From Rhizobium rhizogenes (GTDB taxonomy: Bacteria > Pseudomonadota > Alphaproteobacteria > Rhizobiales > Rhizobiaceae): a stretch of 64,000 nucleotides of DNA. Under the pieces are notes generated by a model that saw only the letters and a program-made list of their open reading frames with translations, was not told the DNA's origin and searched no databases. Numbering within the stretch: position 1 is the first letter of the stretch; each line of letters opens with the position of its first letter. This document shows positions 41,633 to 50,451 of the stretch, piece by piece. Made by a program: the position numbers and the translations under genes. Location: contig NZ_CP019702.2 in NCBI RefSeq assembly GCF_002005205.3, positions 1,492,001 to 1,556,000 of the forward strand, in the 5' to 3' direction.

Positions 41633-42534
41633 TGGCTGCCAACAGGATTCGCAGGACACCGCTTGAGCGGGCCGAATATGCAATCATTCTTTCAACCCTG
41701 TTTCTGCTTGCGATCGTGATGGTTCAGCCATTGCTCAATCTTCTGGCCGTGTCGCTTTCCGATCCGTCCAAAGTGGCGGGGATGAGCGGTCTTACCATCG
41801 TTCCGAACGGTTTTTCGCTTGAGGTCTGGCAGCTTCTGATCACCAATCCGTCCGTGCAGCGCGGGGTGATGAATTCCATCTTCATCACCCTCACCAGCAC
41901 GGCGCTTGGGGTCTGTTTCACCGCGCTGATGGCCTGGGCGCTGTCGCGTCCCGGGTTGCCGGGACGGCGGGTGATCCTCGTCTTCGTGCTCGTCACAATC
42001 GTTTTCGACCCGGGCATCATTCCGGACTACTTTCTCAACAAGCGGCTCGGGCTCATCGACAGCTACTGGTCCGTCATCCTCTTCAAGGTGGTCAACGCCT
42101 GGTACCTGATCATCCTGATCCGGTTTTTCGAGGAGGTTCCAAGCGAGATACTGGAAGCAGCGGAACTTGACGGTGCCAATGCGTTCCAGACGTTCTGGCA
42201 CATCGCACTGCCCGTTTCGAAGTCCGCTCTGGCCACCATCGCGCTGTTCTACTTCGTGTTTCACTGGAACGACTTCTTCCGGCCGATGATCTATCTCAAC
42301 GACCAATCGAAATGGCCGCTTCAGGTCGTACTTCGCCAGTTTGTCGTCGAGGGCGACAAGATCGCCATGGTCGGGCTGGAAAACTCCGTCAACTACACCG
42401 GCGCAAGCCAGATCAACATCCGGGCGCTGAGTGCTGGAATGATCCTGCTGACCATCGTCCCGATCCTGGCCGTCTATCCGCTGATCCTGAAATTTTTCAC
42501 CAAGGGCACCATGAGCGGTGCGCTGAAGGGCTGA
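41632..42534 (+). CDS. ABC importer permease 2 (YtcP-like, CUT1)
   Basis: A 300-residue second permease, overlapping the first by one base (TGATG). Hydrophobic segments start at IILSTLFLLAIVMVQPLLNL; the EAA loop is AAELDGANAFQTFWHIALPV. The sequence FYFVFHWNDFFRPMIYL near the C-terminus is typical of CUT1 second permeases such as MalG, UgpE and YtcP. It forms a heterodimer with permease 1. Thirty-one bases separate it from the binding-protein gene. Confidence 0.9.
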   Translation: MAANRIRRTPLERAEYAIILSTLFLLAIVMVQPLLNLLAVSLSDPSKVAGMSGLTIVPNGFSLEVWQLLITNPSVQRGVMNSIFITLTSTALGVCFTALMAWALSRPGLPGRRVILVFVLVTIVFDPGIIPDYFLNKRLGLIDSYWSVILFKVVNAWYLIILIRFFEEVPSEILEAAELDGANAFQTFWHIALPVSKSALATIALFYFVFHWNDFFRPMIYLNDQSKWPLQVVLRQFVVEGDKIAMVGLENSVNYTGASQINIRALSAGMILLTIVPILAVYPLILKFFTKGTMSGALKG

Positions 42535-42565
42535 AATCCGTCAAGCATACAAGGAGGAGAAAGCT

Positions 42566-43987
42566 ATGCTGAAACGAAATCTCATCTGGACTGCCAGCGT
42601 GGCGGCATTGTTGAGCGGCGTTGCGCTGCCGGCTCTGGCCGAGCCGGTCACCATCCGCATCGTCGCCAAGGATTTGCTGAACACCAATCCCGATGACGTC
42701 AAGCTGATGCAGAAATACGAAGAGGCGCTGAAAGCCAGGGGAACCGACCTCAAGATCGAGATCGTCAACCTGCCGGCATCCGGATATGCGGACAAGCTCG
42801 GCGCCATGCTTCTGTCCGGCGATATTCCTGATCTCATCTATTTTCAGGGCGGGGATACGACGATGTCCGAACAGGGCATTCTCGAAGACTGGAACAATTG
42901 GCTGCCGAAGACGACCTATCTGAAGGATGCTCTTTATCCTCACAATGTCGCCCGGCTGCAGAACTATCCCTACCTTCTTTATGCGTTTCCGCCGCGCGTT
43001 TCGCAGCCCGTCATGCGGGCGGACTGGCTGAGCAAGACCGGTCTGCCGGTGCCGCAGACGATCGAGGATTACACGAAGCTCTTCAAGGCGATCAAGGACG
43101 GCAACTTCGGCGGCGTGGGCAGCGACCACACCTACGGGCTGACGGTTCCGGGCAGCATGGAAGAGGCCGATTCCATTTTCAACCAGGCGTTCGGCGTCAG
43201 CGCGAGCTGGACGAAAGACGAGGCCGGCAACTGGATATCCTACGTGATTTCCAGCCAGCAAAAGGCGAAGATCGCTTTCTACGTTTCCCTTCGCGAGCAG
43301 GGGCTGCTGGATCCCGAATATGTCACGACCAAGTGGGACACGAAGGAAGACAAATTCTATTCGGGCCGGGTTGGCGTCGTTTTCTCGTCATCGGCGGAAA
43401 ATGTTGATGTGTATGGCGGCAAGATGCGGCAGGCAAACCCGGGCGACAACCCCTCGCTGGTGTTGCTGCCCCCGCCGGAAGGGCCGGCTGGTCAGGGCCT
43501 TGCAGCCGTCGATGTTTCCAAGGAGCCTCGCGGTTTTGCAATCTCCGCCATGTCCGAGCACAAGGACGAGGTGGTCAAATTTCTGGATTTTGTCGCCAGT
43601 CCCGAAGGGCAGGCCATAGAACGCCTGGGTTTCGAGGGCGAGCAATATACCAATGATGGCGCGACCGTGAAGCCAACGGCCAGGATGGCCACCTGGTACG
43701 TTCGCTTTGTTGCCGCATCGAACTGGAAGGCGCCTGAAGGGCTGAGAAGCGAGGCTGCCAGCCAGTTTCTGGCCAATGTTTCTCAAGGCTACAAACCCGA
43801 CAACGCGTTCATCTGGCCGGCTGAATACGCCGCCGAGCTCGATTCCGCCCAGAACGTCTACAAGGCGTGGGCATACAAGTTCATCTCCGGTCAGGCGAAA
43901 ATCGACCAGTGGGAGCAGTTCGTCTCCGAATGGAAAGCCGCCGGCGGCGACCGATTGACTGAATATGCGAGGACCGTATTGAAATGA
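42566..43987 (+). CDS. ABC importer solute-binding protein (family 1)
   Basis: A 473-residue periplasmic binding protein with a clear signal peptide (LIWTASVAALLSGVALPALA, cut before EPV) and no lipobox. Family 1 features include ASGYADKLGAMLLSGDIPDL, WLPKTTYL and HKDEVVKFLDFVASPEGQ near the C-terminal third. Such proteins in LplA/YtcQ-like systems bind oligosaccharides or glycosides. Here the enzymes encoded next door point to a ribosylated ligand. ATG 42566 follows AAGGAGGAGA, a strong ribosome site that fits the high expression of binding proteins. The stop overlaps the next gene (ATGA). Confidence 0.9.
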   Translation: MLKRNLIWTASVAALLSGVALPALAEPVTIRIVAKDLLNTNPDDVKLMQKYEEALKARGTDLKIEIVNLPASGYADKLGAMLLSGDIPDLIYFQGGDTTMSEQGILEDWNNWLPKTTYLKDALYPHNVARLQNYPYLLYAFPPRVSQPVMRADWLSKTGLPVPQTIEDYTKLFKAIKDGNFGGVGSDHTYGLTVPGSMEEADSIFNQAFGVSASWTKDEAGNWISYVISSQQKAKIAFYVSLREQGLLDPEYVTTKWDTKEDKFYSGRVGVVFSSSAENVDVYGGKMRQANPGDNPSLVLLPPPEGPAGQGLAAVDVSKEPRGFAISAMSEHKDEVVKFLDFVASPEGQAIERLGFEGEQYTNDGATVKPTARMATWYVRFVAASNWKAPEGLRSEAASQFLANVSQGYKPDNAFIWPAEYAAELDSAQNVYKAWAYKFISGQAKIDQWEQFVSEWKAAGGDRLTEYARTVLK

Positions 43988-45180
43988 AAAACACCATCGA
44001 AGCTCTTTCCCTGAAGGGGAGAATTCGTGCGGCACTCTTTGGCGTTGCTTATGGCGACGCCATCGGGGCTCCCGTTGAAAAGCTCTCCGTGGAGCAGATT
44101 CGCCAGCGTTATGGCCGGGTCACCTCCATGAACACCGAGTGGCACCGGATGTCTGAAAGCGGCATTGCGCGCAACTGGCGAGTGAGGGGCAATGGCATCG
44201 TCACGGACGATACCTTGATGACCCTTTGCCTGATGTCGGTCTACAACGAGGTGAAGCGCCACATCGATGCGTGGGACATGGCCGAGGGCATGGTTCGCGA
44301 AATTGCCTGGAAACCGCGGTGGGTGCCGGAGCTTCAGCGGGAGACGCTGTTGATCGAGCGTCTCTTCTACCCCGAGAAGTGGATTTTCCAGCGCCATCAG
44401 CTGAGCAATTGCGACCCACGGGAAGGCGGTATCGGCAACATGGTCAATTGCGGCGCGGCGATGTACATCGCGCCCGTCGGCATGGTGAATGCCTGTGATC
44501 CCAAAGCGGCCTATGACGAAGCCATCGCTTTCGCCTCCGGCCACCAGCAGAGTTTCGGACTTGAGGCGGCAGGCGTGCTGGCGGCAGCCATTGCGGCGGC
44601 CTTCATCCCGAATATCACCATTGAGGGTGTTGTCGATGAGGCGCTCGCCCTTGCCAAGGACGGTACGAAGAAAGCCATTGCCGAAGTCGTTGACGCCGCG
44701 CATGGGCTGCGCGGCGCCGAACATGCAAAAGTGGTCGAAACCTTCCATGCGATCATCGCCCAATATTCGCCGATGGGAGACGATGTCGTCCATTCCATCA
44801 AGAAGGCGGGTGTGCCAAGCGAGGCCTACCGTCCCTCCCGTATCAACGCCATTGAGGAGCTGCCGCTCGCGCTCGGCTTCGCCATCGTCAATGACGGTGA
44901 TTTTTACAAGGCGATCCATGACGGCATCAATTCCGGTCGCGACACGGATTCCATCGGTGTCATGACAGGGGCAATCCTTGGCGCCATGCATGGCGCGACC
45001 GTCATCGATCAGGCCGATGCGTCGCTTCTGGATGTGACCAACAGGCTCGACCTGTTTGCCGAAGCCGACGCCTTTTGTGAAACCGTACTCGAAATCCAGG
45101 TGACGGACCGCAAGCTCGATGAGGCCAAGGCCGGTATGCGCGAGCGGCTGGGCATATTCTCAGTCGGGAAAGTTGCTTGA
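43984..45180 (+). CDS. ADP-ribosylglycohydrolase-family protein
   Basis: A 398-residue DraG/ARH-fold hydrolase. It has the N-terminal GVAYGDAIGAPVEKL, the first metal site TDD (Asp75-Asp76), GHQQSFGLEAAGVLAAAIAAA in the middle, and the second metal site GRDTDS (Asp320 and Asp322). All acidic residues expected for two Mg ions are present, so it should be active. DraG enzymes cleave N- or O-glycosidic bonds of ADP-ribose. Relatives in catabolic operons may cleave simpler ribosides. No signal peptide, so it acts in the cytosol. It overlaps the binding protein by 4 bp and lies between it and the ATPase, which ties its job to the imported solute. Confidence 0.88.
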   Translation: MKNTIEALSLKGRIRAALFGVAYGDAIGAPVEKLSVEQIRQRYGRVTSMNTEWHRMSESGIARNWRVRGNGIVTDDTLMTLCLMSVYNEVKRHIDAWDMAEGMVREIAWKPRWVPELQRETLLIERLFYPEKWIFQRHQLSNCDPREGGIGNMVNCGAAMYIAPVGMVNACDPKAAYDEAIAFASGHQQSFGLEAAGVLAAAIAAAFIPNITIEGVVDEALALAKDGTKKAIAEVVDAAHGLRGAEHAKVVETFHAIIAQYSPMGDDVVHSIKKAGVPSEAYRPSRINAIEELPLALGFAIVNDGDFYKAIHDGINSGRDTDSIGVMTGAILGAMHGATVIDQADASLLDVTNRLDLFAEADAFCETVLEIQVTDRKLDEAKAGMRERLGIFSVGKVA

Positions 45181-45213
45181 TGCCCGCACGAGGGCATTGT
45201 TAGGGAGGCAGAA

Positions 45214-46263
45214 ATGTCGCAGATCGAATTGAGAAATGTGGGAAAGAGCTACGGAAGCGTTCCGGTGCTGTCGAACATTTCGCTCGAAATGGAAGATGGA
45301 GAATTCGTGGTTCTGGTCGGGCCTTCCGGGTGCGGCAAATCCACGTTGCTCCGCATGATCGCCGGTCTGGAAGACATCAGTTCCGGCGAGATCAAAATCG
45401 GTGGAAAGATCGTCAACGACATGCGCGCGAAAGAGCGTGACATAGCGATGGTGTTCCAGAGCTACGCTCTTTATCCGCACATGAAGGTTGCGGAAAATAT
45501 GAGCTTCTCGCTGAAGCTTGCCGGTGTTTCGAAAGAGGAAATCCGCACCCGTGTCCAGAATGCCGCCCAGATTCTCGGTCTTGAAAAGCTTCTGGACCGG
45601 TATCCGCGCGAACTTTCCGGTGGCCAGCGACAACGCGTGGCGATGGGGCGGGCGATTGTGAGAGCGCCGCGGGCGTTTCTTTTCGATGAGCCGCTGTCGA
45701 ACCTCGATGCCAAGCTGCGTGTGAAAATGCGCAGTGAAATCAAAAAGCTTCATCAGCGTCTGGGCAAGACCACCGTTTACGTCACACATGACCAGACGGA
45801 GGCCATGACCATGGCGGACAAGATCGTGGTTCTCAACAGCGGCAGGATCGAGCAGTCCGGGCCTCCGCTCGACCTTTATAACGACCCCGCCAATGTCTTC
45901 GTCGCCGGCTTCATCGGATCGCCTGAAATCAATCTGCTGGAGCTCGAAGCCTCTGGCAATCACGGCGTGACGGAAGGCGGGGATATCATTCCACTGCCGA
46001 AATCTTTCGCGAAGAAAACGAAGATCGTTTACGGCATCCGTCCCCAGCATATCCGGCTGTCGGATACGGGCATGGACGGCGTCGTTTCGCTGGTGGAGCC
46101 CACCGGTGAAAACCAGGAGCTGGTCGTGAGGCTCGGAGGCCACGATCTGAACGTCGTCGTGCAGGGCGGTCCGCTGGTGAAGGCAGGCGCGGCCGTCAAA
46201 CTCGAAGTGGATGCCGAAAAGGTGCTGTTGTTCGACGCGGCGACTGGCGAGCGGCTGCGGTAA
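45214..46263 (+). CDS. ABC importer ATP-binding protein (UgpC/MsmK-like)
   Basis: A 349-residue ATPase with Walker [11 protein letters not shown]-loop [11 protein letters not shown], signature LSGGQRQR, Walker [13 protein letters not shown] and the switch His in [12 protein letters not shown]-terminal TOBE/OB regulatory domain (about residues 235-349) is typical of CUT1 ATPases (MalK, UgpC, MsmK). It is preceded by GGGAGGCAGAA and is the last gene of the operon; with the two permeases and the binding protein the importer is complete. A long imperfect hairpin lies 18 bases after the stop. Confidence 0.92.
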   Translation: MSQIELRNVGKSYGSVPVLSNISLEMEDGEFVVLVGPSGCGKSTLLRMIAGLEDISSGEIKIGGKIVNDMRAKERDIAMVFQSYALYPHMKVAENMSFSLKLAGVSKEEIRTRVQNAAQILGLEKLLDRYPRELSGGQRQRVAMGRAIVRAPRAFLFDEPLSNLDAKLRVKMRSEIKKLHQRLGKTTVYVTHDQTEAMTMADKIVVLNSGRIEQSGPPLDLYNDPANVFVAGFIGSPEINLLELEASGNHGVTEGGDIIPLPKSFAKKTKIVYGIRPQHIRLSDTGMDGVVSLVEPTGENQELVVRLGGHDLNVVVQGGPLVKAGAAVKLEVDAEKVLLFDAATGERLR

Positions 46264-46280
46264 GCTCTTTCGCAGAAGGC

Positions 46281-46313
46281 GGTCCCGTGGCGCCGCGATC
46301 AGCCACGGGGACC
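46281..46313 (+). terminator. Hairpin after ABC/ARH operon
   Basis: GGTCCCGTGGC and GCCACGGGGACC pair over 11 bp with a single bulged base and a 10-base loop. No T-run follows, so Rho assistance would be needed. It sits directly after the last gene of the LacI-regulated operon. Confidence 0.5.
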
Positions 46314-46414
46314 GGACGAAAGGGAAGAGTGTGGCGTCAGAACCAAAGCGCCTGATCCGCATGGACGGTCACTCGGTCCGCGTTGTCAGAGGTGATCGAT
46401 GCCGACGGTTCTGC

Positions 46415-46430
46415 GTAACTTCCACGTAAT
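46415..46430 (+). promoter_or_regulatory. Putative OmpR-family response-regulator box 1
   Basis: GTAAC (46415-46419) and GTAAT (46426-46430) form a direct repeat with an 11-base period, 83 bases upstream of the glycine-zipper lipoprotein. The same arrangement occurs upstream of macA (49184-49199). Direct repeats with roughly one-turn spacing are the usual target of OmpR/PhoB-type regulators. Confidence 0.5.
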
Positions 46431-46512
46431 TTTCGGTGTCCATACGTCTGCACCTTGGTGCGTCTCAACGGTCGACGGGCGACCGTAGCGGCGATGGATC
46501 GAAAGGACAGAC

Positions 46513-46797
46513 ATGAAAAAGATCATTTCAGGCATATTCGTTTGTTTGACGCTGACGGCGTGCAGCCAGACGGAAAAGGGCGCCGGTATTGGTGCGGCCA
46601 GTGGTGCAATCATCGGCGGGCTGGCAAGCGGCACGTGGGAAGGTGCTGCAGTGGGAGCCGCCGCGGGAGGTGCTGGAGGTGCGGTCATTGGGAACATCAG
46701 TGAACGAAACGACAGGAACCGTCGCGATCGCTGGGAAAATCGGGACCGGCGCGATTACGGTTGTAGATATCGGGATAACTACGGCCGCTGCCGATAA
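46513..46797 (+). CDS. Glycine-zipper outer-membrane-type lipoprotein
   Basis: A 94-residue small lipoprotein. A signal peptide ends in lipobox LTAC with Cys at residue 17. Then come glycine-zipper segments (GAGIGAASGAIIGGLASG and AAVGAAAGGAGGAVIG) that form tightly packed membrane helices. The tail is rich in Arg, Asp, Asn and Tyr (NDRNRRDRWENRDRRD). Small glycine-zipper lipoproteins such as OsmB and SlyB-like proteins are envelope-stress responsive. A GTAAY direct repeat upstream suggests control by the two-component system that follows. ATG 46513 follows AAAGGACAG. Confidence 0.82.
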   Translation: MKKIISGIFVCLTLTACSQTEKGAGIGAASGAIIGGLASGTWEGAAVGAAAGGAGGAVIGNISERNDRNRRDRWENRDRRDYGCRYRDNYGRCR

Positions 46798-46976
46798 GGA
46801 GCTGGTCTTGGCGAGGGGGGCTAAAAGCCGGCTGGATACTCAGCAGGTTTCGGTTCCCCGCCGATTGACTTGGCGGCCAGTCGGTCATGGCAGTCGAGTT
46901 TATCTGAAACATACATATAAATTTGCTGTTAGAATTCTCGAGAACAGCTGTCCGGGACTTGCACGATCAGGCCACC

Positions 46977-47651
46977 ATGAAACTTCTGCTTATCGAAGAC
47001 GATCCGGAAATGACGGATGCCTTGAGGACGGCCCTCTCGCAGCATGGCATCGTGCTGGACGCTGTTGGAGATCTGGCGATGGCGCGGGAAGCAATCGCCA
47101 TGGCGGATTACGATATTGTCCTTATCGACCGGCAACTGCCGGATGGCGATGGCAGTACCTTCCTCGCCGATTTGCACCGCATGGGTTCAAATACGCGATC
47201 GATCATCATCTCCGCTCTGAGGTCGACCGACGAGCGAATTTCCGGCCTCAATGACGGCGCCGATGACTATTTGCCGAAGCCGTTCGAAATTCCCGAGTTG
47301 ATTGCCAGAATGAGCGCTGTGCTGAGGCGGGTGCCGACAGCCGGCCCGTTCGTCCTGTCGGCAGGAAACGTTACCTATGATCGGGTTTCATGCGATGTGC
47401 ATGTCAACGGCATCAGGCTTGCGCTCACCCGCAGGGAACTGCTCATCATCGAAACTCTTTTGAGAAACCGTGGTCGTACCGTGTTGCGCTCGTCCCTTGA
47501 GGGGCAGGTCTATTCCTTTGACGACGAAATCCAGTCCAACTCACTGGAATCCAATATGTCTCGCCTGCGCCGAAAGCTTGTCGAAGCGGAGGCCGACATT
47601 GTTATCAAGAATATTCGTGGCATAGGCTACTACCTTCATGAGCAGAAATAG
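46977..47651 (+). CDS. OmpR-family response regulator
   Basis: A 224-residue response regulator. The receiver domain (1 to about 115) has the acidic pocket EDD (7-9), phospho-acceptor Asp51 in LIDRQLPDGDG, and KP in LPKPFEIPEL. A winged-helix output domain follows (about 130-220; RRELLIIETLLRNRGRTV, then NSLESNMSRLRRKL and IRGIGYYL). ATG 46977 is chosen because the receiver starts there; an upstream frame to 46923 adds unrelated codons. It overlaps the sensor kinase gene by 14 bp. Its likely targets are the GTAAY repeats before the lipoprotein and macA. Confidence 0.93.
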   Translation: MKLLLIEDDPEMTDALRTALSQHGIVLDAVGDLAMAREAIAMADYDIVLIDRQLPDGDGSTFLADLHRMGSNTRSIIISALRSTDERISGLNDGADDYLPKPFEIPELIARMSAVLRRVPTAGPFVLSAGNVTYDRVSCDVHVNGIRLALTRRELLIIETLLRNRGRTVLRSSLEGQVYSFDDEIQSNSLESNMSRLRRKLVEAEADIVIKNIRGIGYYLHEQK

Positions 47652-49002
47652 GATGACCAGCACATCCCTTCGCTGGCGATTCACTTTTGGTTTTATTGTC
47701 CTGCAGCTCTGCGCGGTCATCGCCTCGCTCAGCCTGGTTTTCTATCTCCTTTCTGGCCTCAAGCCCGATGTGGCGATCACGTCCATCTGGCTGTCTCAGG
47801 AAATCGCAGACTCGGTTCGTCTCGAGCCGAATGGCCGACCCCATCTGGTTCCGACGGCCGAGCTTAAAGAGATTATGGAGGAAGCGCCTGACCTGTGGTT
47901 CGTGGCAGACCTTGGAAAAGATATTGTCCTTGCACACGGCGCGCCTCCCGGGAAAATTGCCGACAACATGCCATTCCTGCGGGCGTTCAGAAGTGTCGAG
48001 CTCCATGGTGACCTGAACGATCCGCTGAGTGTCGCCCGCATGGAGCGTTTCGACACAGAGGCCGGTGAGGCAACGATTTTTGCCGGCGGTGTTTCGATGT
48101 CCCAATATGGTGTGACCGTGCTGTTGGGGAACCTTGCCATCGGCGTGCCGGCGCTGATCCTCGTCGCCATTTCCCTGATTGGCGTCCCGTTTGTCACACG
48201 CTGGGCTTTGCGGTCCTTCAGCGACCTGACCAGGCGTCTCGACAGGATCGATCTCGACACACGTGGCGCCCTGGTGGAAGAGCGGGGCTTGCCCACTGAA
48301 GTGCTTCGTCTGGTGCGCGACATCAACAGGGCGCTGCGTCGTCTCGATAGTGGCTTCGAGGCGACGGAGCGCTTCTTCGTCAACGCGGCCCATGAACTTC
48401 GAACGCCGATTGCTGTGCTGCAGGTGAGAATCGATACGCTTTCGCCAGGTGCGGACAAGACACACCTGCAGACGGCCATCAAGCGACTTACAGCAATCGC
48501 GAACCAGCTTCTCGACACCGAGAAGTACCGGCAGAAGCCTCAACAGAATGCACCTGTCGATCTCAACAGCGTTGTGTCGAAGGTGGTCGCCGACCTCGCT
48601 CCCCTGGCGATCGCCGAAGGTTACGAGATTTCGTTCGATAGCGATGCGGAAAACCTGTTCGTTCCCGGGGATGCCGAAGCTCTGGAGCGTGCATTCGTCA
48701 ATCTGGTCCGTAATGCAGTCCAGTATGGAGGCGGACGAGGACAGATATCGGTCAGTGTTGAGGCTGACGGCAGCGTGACTGTCGCCGATCAGGGCTGCGG
48801 AATTGCCGGCGATAAGCAGTCGCGCATATTCGAACCGTTCTACCGGGTCAGCCCTCACGGCTCAGGTGCGGGCCTGGGGCTCAGCATGGTCAACGAGATC
48901 GTCACCCGTCACGGCGGCTACGTTGAGCTTTCGTCCGCTCCAGGCAAGGGCAGCACATTTGCCGTACGCTGGCGCGAGAAGCGCGTTTTCCAGCAGCGGT
49001 AG
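47638..49002 (+). CDS. Membrane sensor histidine kinase
   Basis: A 454-residue kinase. One membrane segment near residues 15-40 (FGFIVLQLCAVIASLSLVFY) and a second near 160-185 (VLLGNLAIGVPALILVAISL) flank a periplasmic sensor region of about 120 residues. HAMP-like linker, then the H-box NAAHELRTP with phospho-accepting His252. The ATPase domain has N-box FVNLVRNAVQYGG, G1 box VADQGCGIA, and a C-terminal GAGLGLSMV. ATG 47638 overlaps the regulator; ATG 47653 is an alternative. The signal is unknown; co-location with an efflux pair suggests sensing of an envelope-active compound. Confidence 0.92.
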   Translation: MSRNRMTSTSLRWRFTFGFIVLQLCAVIASLSLVFYLLSGLKPDVAITSIWLSQEIADSVRLEPNGRPHLVPTAELKEIMEEAPDLWFVADLGKDIVLAHGAPPGKIADNMPFLRAFRSVELHGDLNDPLSVARMERFDTEAGEATIFAGGVSMSQYGVTVLLGNLAIGVPALILVAISLIGVPFVTRWALRSFSDLTRRLDRIDLDTRGALVEERGLPTEVLRLVRDINRALRRLDSGFEATERFFVNAAHELRTPIAVLQVRIDTLSPGADKTHLQTAIKRLTAIANQLLDTEKYRQKPQQNAPVDLNSVVSKVVADLAPLAIAEGYEISFDSDAENLFVPGDAEALERAFVNLVRNAVQYGGGRGQISVSVEADGSVTVADQGCGIAGDKQSRIFEPFYRVSPHGSGAGLGLSMVNEIVTRHGGYVELSSAPGKGSTFAVRWREKRVFQQR

Positions 49003-49183
49003 GGCCCGCCGTCTGCGCGAACGGGTCAAGGCATCTTCATCCTTCGGTGTTGGCTGAGCATAGCCGTGATGGCTTGATGTCTGGCGGGCAATCTCTGGCA
49101 CGCCATCCACATTACAAACACTCTTTGCCGATCGGTTGATTTTACAGCGCGTGCCAAACGGATAGGCGCGACGACGGTTCCCC

Positions 49184-49199
49184 GTAATTTTCAGGTAAC
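49184..49199 (+). promoter_or_regulatory. Putative OmpR-family response-regulator box 2
   Basis: GTAAT (49184-49188) and GTAAC (49195-49199) form a direct repeat with an 11-base period, 51 bases upstream of macA. It mirrors the box at 46415-46430 with the two half-sites swapped. This supports macAB being driven by the adjacent two-component system. Confidence 0.55.
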
Positions 49200-49249
49200 T
49201 CTCGTGACAGAGAAAGCCCGCAAATTTCAATAGCATGGGCCACGACTAA

Positions 49250-50443
49250 ATGACACGACACATTACCCGCAAGCGTTTGATCCTGGGGGCGGCAACCCTT
49301 GTCGGTCTGCTGGGCGTCTGGCTGCTGTTTCTGCGTCCGCCGGCAAAGCTTGAACTGGTGACGGCGCAGGCGCGAACGGGTGACATTGAAGAGGTGGTGC
49401 TGGCGACCGGGGTTCTCGAACCGCTCGAGCTGGTGCGTGTCGGCGCCCAGGCCTCGGGTCGCATTGAGCATCTGGCTGTCAAGATCGGTGACATCGTCGA
49501 GGCTGGCCAATTGGTGGCCGAGATCGATTCCCAGACCCGGCGCAACACCTTGCGGGACCGTGAGGCCGCTTTGGACAACATCCGCGCCGTTCACGCCGCG
49601 CGCAGCGCCGGTCTGGTGAAAGCCGAGAAGGATTTCGAGCGCGAGCGTGACCTGCTGGCAGGTGGTTCCACGCCGCGCGCCCAGTATGACGCCGCGGTTG
49701 CGATGCGAGACACCGCGCGGGCTGAGGTTCAGTCGCTGGACGCTCAGGTCGCCCAAGCGCAGGTCGCGCTGGAGTCTGCGGGTATAGAACTGGACTATAC
49801 GCGCATCACTGCCCCAATCGCCGGCACAGTGGTCGCGATCGTCACTGACGAGGGCCAAACCGTGAATGCCCTGCAGACCGCGCCGACCATCGTCATGATC
49901 GCACGATTGGACACAATGACGGTGCGCGCGGATATCTCCGAGGCTGACGTCGTGCGTGTGCGGCGGGGCTTGCCGGTGTGGTTCAGCATTCTTGGCGATC
50001 CGAAGCGTCGTTTCGATGGGGAGTTGCGACAGGTGGAACCGGCCCCAGCCTCCATCGCCAACGAGAGCAACATCGCCGCGAGCCGGATTGGCTCAACCAA
50101 CGGCGCGGTCTATTACACCGGGCTGATCGACGTGGCGAATGCGGACGGGGTCCTGCGGCCCTCCATGACGGCGCAGGTGTCCATCGTCTTGAGCCGCGTC
50201 AGCGGCGCCGTGCTGGTTCCGCTCAGTGCAGTGGAAGGGGCGCCCCGGGCCGGCGATACGGCGCGTGTGCGCATACTGGACGCGGTGGGCGAGGTCCAGA
50301 TCCGGCAGGTCCAGGTCGGCATCGACAACGGCGCGGACATCCAGATCCTTAGCGGTCTTCAGGCAGGCGAGACCATTGTCCTGGGAGCATCCACGGACGA
50401 ACGCACGGATGGCCAGGCTCAACTGGCGGCTGCGAAGCGGTAG
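49250..50443 (+). CDS. macA: MacA-like periplasmic adaptor of ABC efflux pump
   Basis: A 397-residue membrane-fusion protein with an N-terminal anchor (LILGAATLVGLLGVWLLFL). The lipoyl domain halves (GVLEPLELVRVGAQASGRIE and ITAPIAGTVVAIV) enclose a coiled-coil hairpin (about residues 95-175, rich in A, R, E, Q). A beta-barrel and membrane-proximal domain follow (VLVPLSAVEGAP, QILSGLQAGETIVLG). It would link the inner-membrane MacB to an outer-membrane TolC-like channel; no channel gene is in the window. ATG 49250 lies behind a GTAAY direct repeat. Eight bases separate it from macB. Confidence 0.9.
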   Translation: MTRHITRKRLILGAATLVGLLGVWLLFLRPPAKLELVTAQARTGDIEEVVLATGVLEPLELVRVGAQASGRIEHLAVKIGDIVEAGQLVAEIDSQTRRNTLRDREAALDNIRAVHAARSAGLVKAEKDFERERDLLAGGSTPRAQYDAAVAMRDTARAEVQSLDAQVAQAQVALESAGIELDYTRITAPIAGTVVAIVTDEGQTVNALQTAPTIVMIARLDTMTVRADISEADVVRVRRGLPVWFSILGDPKRRFDGELRQVEPAPASIANESNIAASRIGSTNGAVYYTGLIDVANADGVLRPSMTAQVSIVLSRVSGAVLVPLSAVEGAPRAGDTARVRILDAVGEVQIRQVQVGIDNGADIQILSGLQAGETIVLGASTDERTDGQAQLAAAKR

Positions 50444-50451
50444 GGCGCGTT

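Noticed and set aside
46925..46948. Dyad GCTGTT-N12-AACAGC just before the response regulator as an operator
   Set aside because: Arms are short and it occurs once; the GTAAY repeats are better supported as regulator sites.
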